Assembly (NCBI RefSeq): GCF_000142905.1
Contig: NW_013657667.1
Location: 242,831 to 306,830, forward strand
Reading direction: 5' to 3'
Length of the DNA stretch: 64,000 nt
Origin: Thecamonas trahens ATCC 50062
Taxonomy: Eukaryota; Apusozoa; Apusomonadida; Apusomonadidae
The notes beneath the pieces were generated by a model, which was given only the letters and a program-made list of their open reading frames with translations, did no database searches and was not told the DNA's origin. Every line of letters begins with the position of its first letter. Position 1 is the first letter of the stretch. The translations under genes were made by a program, and so were the position numbers. Shown one piece after another: positions 50,563 through 59,300 of this stretch.

Positions 50563-52751
50563 TCACAGCCTGTTGTCGTCTGACGATGATGACGAGTCTG
50601 ACGGTGACGAAAGCGTCACGGGCTTGGACCTGCGTCCTGCGGGACGCGGAGGCGAGCTCAACTCGTAGCCGGAGCGCGGCGACTCGGCCTTGGGCGGCCT
50701 AGCCGCCGCTGCCGACGACGCTTCGATGGTCGACGACGACGCTGACAGCTTGGCTTGTCTGCTCGACTTGCCGCGCTTCTTGGCCTTGGACTTGGATGCC
50801 TTTCCGTCCTTGGCGGGCTTACTCTCCTTGGCCTTGGACTTGGACTTTGCATCCTTGACATCCTTAGACTTGGACTTGGACTTGGCCTTGGCCTTGGCCT
50901 TGGATGCCTTTCCGTCCTTGGCGGGCTTGCTCTCCTTGGCTTTGGCCTTGGCCTTGGCCTTGGACTTTGCATCCTTGGAATCCTTAGACTTGGACTTGGA
51001 CTTGGACTTGGACTTGGACTTGGCCTTGCGCGGCTGCGAGGCCGAGTCCGACTGGTCGTCATCTGACCACGACGAGTCGCGGTCGTACTCGATGTTGGGC
51101 GAGACGTCAAAGTGGCAGGCATACGAGCCAGAGCCAGAGCTAGAGCTAGAGCTAGAGCCGGAGCCGGAGCTGGAGCCGGAGCCGGAGCCAGAGCCCGAAG
51201 CTGAGGCCGAGCGCGACGAGGCCGAGGGAGAGATGGTGTAGCGGGTCGACTCTTCGACAAGCGACGAGAAGCGGCCCGAAGAGAAGAGCAGCTGGGTGTA
51301 CTCGAGCGAACGGATGGGGTCAAAGTAGCGGTGGGCCAGGGTTTGGCGGGCAGTGTAGCGGAGCTCGTGGTCGTAGACAAGGAGCTGGTCAATGAGATCG
51401 ATGGCATCGGGCGAGGCCAAATGCTTGTTGGTCCTGTTGACGAGCATGGACCAGTTGACGCGCGACGACTTGCAGCGCTCGGCCTTAAACAGGCGGATGG
51501 GATATTTCTCGCGGGCGCGCAGCGTCGAGCCATACTTTTGAGGAAGCGGATGTAGTCGGCAGTGCCGAGGCCCTTGCACACGGCAACCATGTGGTTGCGG
51601 TTGCCGAGCTCGCGGTCGTCGCCGCCGCGGTCCGACTCGAACATGGAGCGGCGCTGGAAAATGATCTGGCCCATGATGCATGCAAACGACCACATGTCCG
51701 ACTGGTAGTCGTAGTACCGGTAGTGGAGGAAGAGCTCAGGCGCCTTGTACGAGCGGGTGCCCGGCCAGTTTGTCCACTCGACATTGGGCATAAAGTGAGC
51801 GCAAAAGCCGAGGTCAATGAGCCGGAGATCGCGGGTCTTGGGGTTGTACAGCACGTTGCCGGCCTTGATGTCGCGATGGACAATGCCCTGCGAGTGGGTG
51901 TAGTGGATGGCGAGGGCGAGCGAGTACAGGTACGACCGCGCCTCGGTGTTGGACATGGCGGCAAAGACCTTCTTGTACTTGGGGTTGTCCACATGCTCAA
52001 AGACCAGCGCCTTGAGCCCGGTCTCCGGCTGCATCACCGTGTCATACATCTGCACAATGTTGGGGCCCTTGCCCAGGAGCTTGAGCATCATCACCTCCTG
52101 CCGCACCGCTGCCGGCTTCTCCTTCTCCGGCTTGATGGTCTTGACCACAACCTTGGCCCGGTCCGACCGCCGCACCGCACGATACACCGCTCCAAACGCG
52201 CCCTCGCCGAGCAGCTCGTCCCAGTGGACCTTGTATGCGTCGAGCGAGCCCCACTCGGGCTCGGGCGCCGTCATCTCCGCCCGGCTCTTGGCCTCGTTGA
52301 CAAAGGCATAGTCAAACGGAACACCATTAACCTTTTGCTGCGCACGCAGTCGCTTGATCCTCCGCAGGTCCTGCTCCCGTCCCCCGCCCGTCCGCACCAC
52401 CCAGTAAGTCCCCCTCCAGCCCACCTGCCTCTCCCCGCTTCCTCTCCCGACCTGGCAGCATGGTCCCTCCTTCCAGCCGCAGACCAACCACTCAATTCTG
52501 ATCCATACCGACACGGCTGCGGTGGCTATTCGCTCACTCGCCCAGTACTGGCTGTAAGGGAGGGGGAAGGAGGAGAAAAACCTCACATAGCCCAGGGAGG
52601 GGAGCACTGCAAGCACAAAATGTCAGTGGGAACATATGGTACGTACGTCATCAAAGGCAGCCTCGCGAACAAGCCGTTCGTCGTCTATGTACAGCTCCGT
52701 GTCCTCGGACGGCGGCGCGCCCTTGCAGCACACGGCTCCCCAAAAGGCCAT
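50563..52751 (-). CDS. divergent casein kinase 2 alpha with H1-like basic tail
   Basis: Proposed exons 52751-52647 and 52370-50563 with a 276-base GTACGT...CAG intron, phase 0. The kinase domain has LLGEGAFGAVYRA, VVVKTIKPEKEK, IVHRDIKAGNVLYN and RLIDLGFCAHFMP (DLG where CK2 has DWG). It also has TRSYKAPELFLHYRYYDYQSDMWS and, after the frame break, KHLASPDAIDLIDQLLVYDHE; together these are CK2-alpha specific. The basic cluster of CK2-alpha that follows the invariant Lys is replaced by EKEKPAAVRQ. After the kinase come a Gly/Ser repeat and a long Lys/Ser/Ala repeat (about 50760-51030) like histone H1. The frame breaks at the T run 51536-51539 (coding AAAA), inside YIRFL-KK-YG. The first exon is inferred from phase and codon use. 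Confidence 0.83.
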
Positions 52752-52880
52752 GACGCGAGTGAAATGGCCAGCAACAAATGCGAGTCGGACCCAGTCGATC
52801 CATTGCGGTTGAATGAAATCAATGACTGCGAAGCAAGTGGGCCCACAACCGCTTCACCATGGCCCACTTCTGGCCGCTCC

Positions 52881-53010
52881 GCTCACCACCGCTCACCACC
52901 GCTCACCACCGCCCAACTGCCCACTACTGCTCCATCTCACCGCTCACCACAACGCACCGCTCACCAAAACCGCTCACCACACCGCACCGCTCACCAAAAC
53001 CGCTCACCAC
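52881..53010. repeat. CCGCTCACCA decamer cluster
   Basis: Eight copies of CCGCTCACCA within about 130 bases, three of them in perfect tandem at the start and the others spaced by CA- or AA-containing words. The cluster sits between the divergent starts of the CK2-like gene (52751) and the coiled-coil gene (53070), in a 318-base gap that holds nothing else I recognise. Confidence 0.9.
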
Positions 53011-53069
53011 TACTCCTTCTCACCCTCCACTAGACCCTGGCGTACTCTCCCGCTCGCTGCCAGCCACTC

Positions 53070-53144
53070 ATGTCGTCGACCAACGGCCGTCCAGTCACCG
53101 CAGGCCCGGGCCGACGCAGGCGGAGGGCGCAGAGGCGAGACGGC

Positions 53145-53176
<32 letters not shown>

Positions 53177-53999
53177 TAGAGATAGGGTGTATGGTGGAAG
53201 ACGCAGTCGGCCAGGCCGTGGCCGTAGTCGCGGCAAAGAAGGGAGGCGACCAGTGACGGCAGGGAGGCGACGCGGTGGCGGACGCCGGCCGGGCGTCGGC
53301 CGGCCGGTCTCGCGCGATCCGCATCGGCTGCCGCTCTCGGTTCTGGCCTTTGGCATGCGGGACCAGTCGCGGGCAGAGCGGGCGGCGGCGGCTCGGGCCG
53401 AGGCCGAGGCGCGTAAGAAGCGCGAGCAGGGCTTCAATCTTCGGCTGCATCCCGAGGGAAGCCAGGGCTCGCCGCTCGACACATACGACTCGCTCTTCGA
53501 CCCGGCGCTGGCCTCTTACTTTGCCAACCCGCGTGTCCACCGGTTCCTCCTCGACAACGGGCTCATCGACCGGACCGGCAAGGTCATCGACATTGAGGCC
53601 AACAAAGCCAAGCTCTTTATTCTCGAGCAAGAGCTGCGCAACGCCGAGAAGGCCGAGTGGCTCCGTCTCCGTGAGGAGGCCGAGGCCGAGCGCCGCCGCC
53701 GCAAGCTCGAGGCCGAGCGCCAGGCTCACGAGGAGCGCGCAGCCCTTGTTCGCCAGCGAGTCATCGAGCGCCGCAAGCGCCGCCTCGAGCAAAAGGCCGC
53801 GCGCGATAAGATTGCGCCCAAGTCGTTCCGCCCATTTGACTCGCCGCTCCTTGCCGACGCCGACACCCATCCCTCCTCCCGCTCGCCGGGCGCCCATGCT
53901 ACGCGCTCCAAGCAGGCCAAGCCCCTCACTGACGAGGAGATTTCGGCCCAGCTCGAGTCGACCCTTGCCCGCATCGATGCCGTCAACTCGTCATTGTAG
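53070..53999 (+). CDS. coiled-coil protein of unknown function
   Basis: Single exon, 309 residues from the ATG at 53070. The first 100 residues are very basic and low complexity. They include poly-Ala from a CAG run, and the block RPVTAG followed by Arg/Gly occurs twice. The conserved-looking part starts at LAFGMRDQSRAERAAAARAE. It includes PLDTYDSLFDPALASYFANP, RVHRFLLDNGLIDRTGKVID and KAKLFILEQELRNAEKAEWL, then an Arg/Glu coiled coil (about residues 205-255). The pattern of a short folded unit followed by a charged helix is reminiscent of sperm-tail and ciliary proteins, but I cannot name a family. The start is uncertain, because a GTG-rich frame and possible introns in the basic leader cannot be excluded. 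Confidence 0.6.
53146..53175. repeat. CAG trinucleotide repeat, about ten units
   Basis: Uninterrupted CAG run read in the GCA frame, giving a poly-Ala tract in the coiled-coil protein. Length probably varies between strains. Confidence 0.95.
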
Positions 54000-54334
54000 G
54001 CGATACACACCAGCTGCATGCAGCTAACTGCCTCCCTCTCTCTTTCTCTCTCTCTCACTTCCCCCCCCCCCCCCCCCTTCCCTGGCTCAAGACTCGCCGG
54101 TTACTTCCTCCTCTTCTCTGGTCAACGGTAGATAGCTACGCCTGGCACTCCTGGCTCCGATGCGTTATCATCATCAACATGTTAGAAAAAAGGGCCGAGC
54201 ATGCGCCACCAACAAGAGTTCTCGTACGTTTTCCTTCGTCCCCCCCCCCCCCCCCCCCGTCCCTTCAACACACACATGCACGCTCCCCCACCACTCCTCC
54301 CCCCCCCCTCCCACCTCACTCTCACTTCTTCCCC
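54000..54334. promoter_or_regulatory. intergenic region with two long C runs
   Basis: 335 bases between the coiled-coil gene and the monooxygenase gene. C runs of about 17 bases occur near 54061 and near 54240. A CT repeat (54033-54060) and CA-rich sequence lead up to the ATG at 54335. No other feature was seen. Confidence 0.55.
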
Positions 54335-56161
54335 ATGTCCATGTCATCTACCCTTGCCCTCACTCCCGCCGTGGCCGTCGTCTTTGTCCTCGCCCTTGCT
54401 GCGCAGGCCACGGCAGCTTCCCTCGACCCAGCGTACTACGACGGGACAGCAAGCTTTGCTTCAGGCGACTACGTGCTGTACTGGAAAGTGCACGCCACGT
54501 CGGTGGAGATTGCTCTGGATGCTGCGACGACCGGATGGGTTGGCTTTGGTCTCTCGGAGCCGACGTCGGGCTCCATGCCGGGCTCAGACATGGTGGTGGC
54601 GTCGGTCGACGGCTCGTCGGGGGTCGTCACAGTTCGCGACATGCACGCGCTGGGCTTCTCTACGCCGACCGAGGACGCCGCGTGCTCCGACTGGGTCATT
54701 GTCAACGGCTACGAGGCAGGTGGGCGGACGGTAGTTGAGCTTGTCCGCGCCAAGGAGACCGGCTCGCCGCAGGATCGTCCCTTTGTCGAGGGCAACATGC
54801 ATGTGGTGTGGGCGTTTGGGAGCTCAGACACGCTGACGTACCACGGTGCCAACCGCGCCACGAACCAGGTCACCTTTTGGGGTGAGAGCTACGTCCGTCC
54901 GGTCGGTCTCACCACCCTTGAGCTCCGCCACGCTGATTTTCCGGTTCCGTCCATCAAAACCCACTACGAGGAGACGCTCTTTGCGCTCCCCAACGATCGG
55001 CCGTATCATCTTGTCGAAATCGAGCCTGTCATTGTCCAGCCCAAGTACGTCCATCACATGGTGTTCTACTTTTGCACCGGGCCCACGCTCGGTGAGTGCT
55101 GGGACCTTGTGGGCGCCTGGGCCGTCGGCGGGCCGTCGACTGTCACTCCCGAAGTCGCGGGCTTCCGCTTCGGTGCAGGCACCACCATCACCCACCTCCG
55201 CATCCAGTTCCACTATGACAACCCGACCAACACTCCGGGTGTGACTGACTCGTCCGGCGTCCGCATCCACTACACTGACATCCTTCGCGAGCACGACGCC
55301 GGCGTCCTCTGGATCGGCGATCCGGCCGTCCGGCTCCCGGCCATCCCGGCCGGCGAGGCCGCCTTTCACTACGAGACAACGTGCCCATCGGAGTGCACAT
55401 CTCGCTGGACGCAGCCTCTCAACGTCTTCACCGTCTTCCTCCACATGCACTCGGTCGGCAAGACCATTTGGACAACTGTCCATCGCGCCGGCGAGCGCGT
55501 GCCCGAGGCCGAGGATCGCATTGAGTTCTGGGACTTCAACCACCAGCAACTGACCACCGTCAACTACACTCTCCAACCTGGTGACGAGATCAACGTCCAC
55601 GGCGTGTTTGACACCACCGGCAAGTCGGCTCCCGTGGTCTTTGGCACCGCCTCCGACGAGGAGATGCTCATGAGCTTCCTCTCTTACTATCCTGCCCAGA
55701 CCGGCATTTGGCAGTGTGGCTACTTTCCCAGCGCCTCGGACCCGAACAACACCGACTGGACGCTCTGCCAGTCCGACGTTCTCGACATCCGCCAGCCCAA
55801 GGTCGCCGACCCGCCCGGCGGCGAGATCATCACCTTTGGCGCCACGCCCGGCACCTGCGCTCCGCTCGCCACCATTCCGCCATCCCGCCCGCAAACAACC
55901 TCGTCGCCGGCAGCCTCCCCTCCACCGCCGCCGTCTACCTCGACCCCGACCTCGACTGCCGCCGCCACCCAAGGCTCGTCCTCACCATCGGGATTCTCGT
56001 CGTCGACCGGCATGCTGATCGCCGCCGGTGTCGGCGGCTTTGTCATCATTCTCTTCCTTGTCGGCGGCGTTGCCGCCTTTCTGAAGTTCCGGTCCTCGTC
56101 CTCCTCGACTGCCGGCACAAACGCAGACGCTAAGAACGCCGTCGCTCTCGAAGCCATTTGA
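54335..56161 (+). CDS. DOMON/copper type II monooxygenase (MOXD1/DBH-like), membrane anchored
   Basis: Single exon, 608 residues from the ATG at 54335, the later of two in-frame Mets, chosen because it directly precedes a signal peptide (TPAVAVVFVLALAAQATA). The DOMON domain (about 25-190) contains VLYWKVHATSVEIALDA. The Cu2 monooxygenase N-domain has the CuA ligands YVHHMVFY (about 238) and FHYDN (about 292). The C-domain has the CuB ligands FLHMHSVG (about 370) and the Met in DEEMLMSFLSYYP (about 443). A Pro/Thr-rich stalk and a transmembrane helix (MLIAAGVGGFVIILFLVGGV) follow, with a short cytosolic tail. All copper ligands are present, so it should be an active ascorbate-type hydroxylase of an unknown substrate. 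Relatives make noradrenaline in animals; that substrate is not implied here. Confidence 0.93.
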   Translation: MSMSSTLALTPAVAVVFVLALAAQATAASLDPAYYDGTASFASGDYVLYWKVHATSVEIALDAATTGWVGFGLSEPTSGSMPGSDMVVASVDGSSGVVTVRDMHALGFSTPTEDAACSDWVIVNGYEAGGRTVVELVRAKETGSPQDRPFVEGNMHVVWAFGSSDTLTYHGANRATNQVTFWGESYVRPVGLTTLELRHADFPVPSIKTHYEETLFALPNDRPYHLVEIEPVIVQPKYVHHMVFYFCTGPTLGECWDLVGAWAVGGPSTVTPEVAGFRFGAGTTITHLRIQFHYDNPTNTPGVTDSSGVRIHYTDILREHDAGVLWIGDPAVRLPAIPAGEAAFHYETTCPSECTSRWTQPLNVFTVFLHMHSVGKTIWTTVHRAGERVPEAEDRIEFWDFNHQQLTTVNYTLQPGDEINVHGVFDTTGKSAPVVFGTASDEEMLMSFLSYYPAQTGIWQCGYFPSASDPNNTDWTLCQSDVLDIRQPKVADPPGGEIITFGATPGTCAPLATIPPSRPQTTSSPAASPPPPPSTSTPTSTAAATQGSSSPSGFSSSTGMLIAAGVGGFVIILFLVGGVAAFLKFRSSSSSTAGTNADAKNAVALEAI

Positions 56162-56180
56162 TCAAATTCTACCTCTGAGA

Positions 56181-56186
56181 AATAAA
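56181..56186 (+). promoter_or_regulatory. polyadenylation signal AATAAA
   Basis: AATAAA 20 bases after the monooxygenase stop, in the loop of a small inverted repeat (GAGAA...TTCTC). Such a clear A/T-rich signal is rare in this window. Confidence 0.55.
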
Positions 56187-56340
56187 TTCTCCACCGCACG
56201 CGCAGCACCGGCTGAACGACAACTCGGTGGCGCCAGGCCTCTTCCTCCCCGTTTCAACCACTCTTCGCGCGCCCCCCCCCCTCCCCTCCCACCTCTCTTC
56301 CACCAAGGCACCTCTTCTCCCTTGCCAAACACTTGAGAGG

Positions 56341-59300
56341 ATGCCTGGCCACCTTTGGGTTCTGCTGCTTGCTGCGGCTGTTGCTTGCGCGACGCTTGCC
56401 TCTGCTGCAAGCTACAGACCACCAACACCGGGTACCGAGGCAGTGAGGCCAACCACGTTCAACGTGACCTTCACCTTGCCACCTGCTGTAGAGGACGTAG
56501 TCTTTATCTCGGTCAACGTGAGCAAGTTTGTCGCTCCTGGAGTCTTTGCCAACTTCCCTTCCAAGCTCCTTGCCGTTGCCGAGCTTGGACAGCCCGAGTC
56601 GCCGGTGTGGACAGTGTACGAGTCGGTCGACGCTTCAGCTGACTACGTTGTCGTCCTGGTTGCCGTCTTTGCCGATGGCTCGACTTCAGAGCCCTCGGAG
56701 GTCTCTTTTTACGAGTCGCCGGCTCCAGAGGCCCCCGACTCGCCCACCGGCCTTGCCTCTTCGGCGGTCGCTCCCGACTCGGCCGAGCTATCCTGGGACG
56801 CGCCGTACGACGGCGGCGCAGCCATCACCGACTACAACATTGTCCTCACCGCACTCGATCCGCCCGACGCACCATCTCCAGCTCTCTTCTCGACTACCGG
56901 CGCCACAACGACGCTGGTCTCGTCGCTCTCGTCGTACACACAGTACGAAGCAACTGTGACCGCCACCTCGTCTGCTGGCACCTCGCCGCCGTCGCCGCCG
57001 CTGGTCTTTCGCACTCGCCCAGCTGCTGCTGACCCTGTCGTGGATGCCTACGTCACCGCCACGTCCCACTACACTGCAAGCCTCGAAGTAGCCATCCCGC
57101 GTTCGTACGGCACACCTGTCGTGGCACTTCTCTTCTCCGCTGAGCCCGGCGCCCATCACCAGTGGCTTAACTTTACCGAGTCACTCCCGCAGGGCGACGT
57201 TGTTGCTGCCACGCTCATCGGGCTTGAGCCCTCGACCAACTACGCCATCCAGATCCAGGCGCTCGCCGAAGGTGCGGAGCTCTCGACACCGGCGCCGCCA
57301 CCGGCGCTCACTGCGCGGACTGCGGACCCCGCAGCTCCCGACAGCGTTGGGTGCCTCGTTGATCTGAGCGTCATCAATGCAACTGCTGTTGCGCTCACCT
57401 GGACTGCACCTTATGACTCGGGTGCGGCCATCACCAGCTATGAAGTCTCGGCCGTGCCAACCGTCGCGACTTCGGCCGGTAAGCCGACGTCCACGATCAC
57501 GGTTGCGGTTCCTGGCGCCACCAACTCGGAAGTGGTTGGAAGTCTTCTCCCGGCCACGCCGTATGAGCTATATGTGGTGGCAATCAACCCCCAGGGCACA
57601 TCGCCACCTCCGCCATGCCTCAACGCCACCACGACCCTGGCTGGTCCGCCCGACCCCGTTGCCTGCGGTTCGATCGTAGTGACGCCAGTTTCGGACACCC
57701 AGCTCGACGTTGCCTGGGTCGCACCGTCCGATGCCGGCTCGACCATCACCAACTACACCGTTGTCTACACCCATCTCGACAGCGGCGGCACGCCTGATGG
57801 CGAGTCGATGAACGTGGTGGTCTCTGCGTCGCCGGCTGCCCTCGCTGGGCTCGGACGGTACACCGACGTCGGAGTTACGGTGACCGCCACCAACTCAGTG
57901 GGCAGCTCGCCGCCCTCGTGTCAAGTTGTCGCCACGACGCTGCCAGGATTCCCGGAGCCCACCGTGGGCGTTGCTGCTGTCGACGTCACCCGGTCATCTG
58001 CTCGCATCACTTGGTCGCCGATCGACGACAATGGCATGCCGCTGCTCAACACCACTATCTACGTCTTTGAGATGCAGGCGTTTAGCGCCGCGGCACCGCC
58101 GATCGAGCCGCACCTTACGCAGCCTGGCGGCGGGTCGCAGGCCCACGAGGCGCTGGAGAGCCTTGCTGCCGAAGTCTACATCGGCTCTGTGGCTGGCAAC
58201 GGCATGGAGTTGGCGCTGCCTGCCTCTACACTCGAGCACAACACCCAGTACGGTGTGATAGTGCTCGGCGCCAACGCGGCCGGGCAGGCCTCGTTTGTCA
58301 TCCCGCCGTTTGCCTTTCTCTCCGGGCCGGCCGAGCCCGAGAAACCGGATCGGGAGACTTTTGTGGCGACTGCGGTCAACCCACGGACGTTGTCGCTGTT
58401 GTGGGATGCTCCGAATGACTCGGGCTCACCCATCGTTCAGTACGATGTCTTCCTCACCCGCATCTCGGACTCGTTCGTCATTTCGGGCTCGTTCAACACG
58501 ACGTCTGGGGTGGTGACTGGTCTCGAGGCCTCGACGGAGTATTTGGTGCAGGTCTTGGCAATCAACGCGGTTGGTTCGTCCGATCTATCGCACCCGCTGT
58601 ACTGGCTGTCGCCCGAGGCGGTTGCGCCGTCCGCGGTTGACCCGACCTCGTTTTTCTCACTCTCGTCCACCCGCTCATCGATCCATATCGGGTGGGCCGA
58701 GCCGTTTGACGGCGGCAGCCCAGTGAGCGACTACGTTGTCCTCGCGTACGACACGGTGACCGGAGCCAAGGTATACGACATGGCCGGTGACGCCTCGCTC
58801 TCGCGCAACATCACCGGGCTCTACGTCCACCGCGACTATGCTTTCATCGTTGCTGCTGTCAACAGCGTCGGCATTGGCGCCGCACCAGTCTATCCGCCCG
58901 ACTCTACCGGGATGGCCATGACGGCGACCGGGCCACCGGATCCGGTTACGAGTATCCAGCTGTACGCTTATCCGGCGGCGACGAGCCTCGAGACCTCGTC
59001 GCTGCTGCTGCTCGAGTGGCAGGGCCCCGACGACAACGGTTTTGACTTTACCACTGTTGAAGTCATGGTCTACGCTATGCCCGACGAGTCGCCTGTCGCC
59101 GGCTACCCGCAGCAGGCCAACGTGACCGCGAGTGGAGGTTCGGAAGCGCCGGTTGAGCTCGACGGCCTCATGCCCGACTCCGAGTACGGCGTGCGCCTTG
59201 TCATTTACAACAAAGTCGGCGCCAGTCCGCCGTCAGACCTCGTTGTGAGCCGGACTGGACCGGGCGTGCCAAATCCACCGGACATGGTCAACGCGACCGC

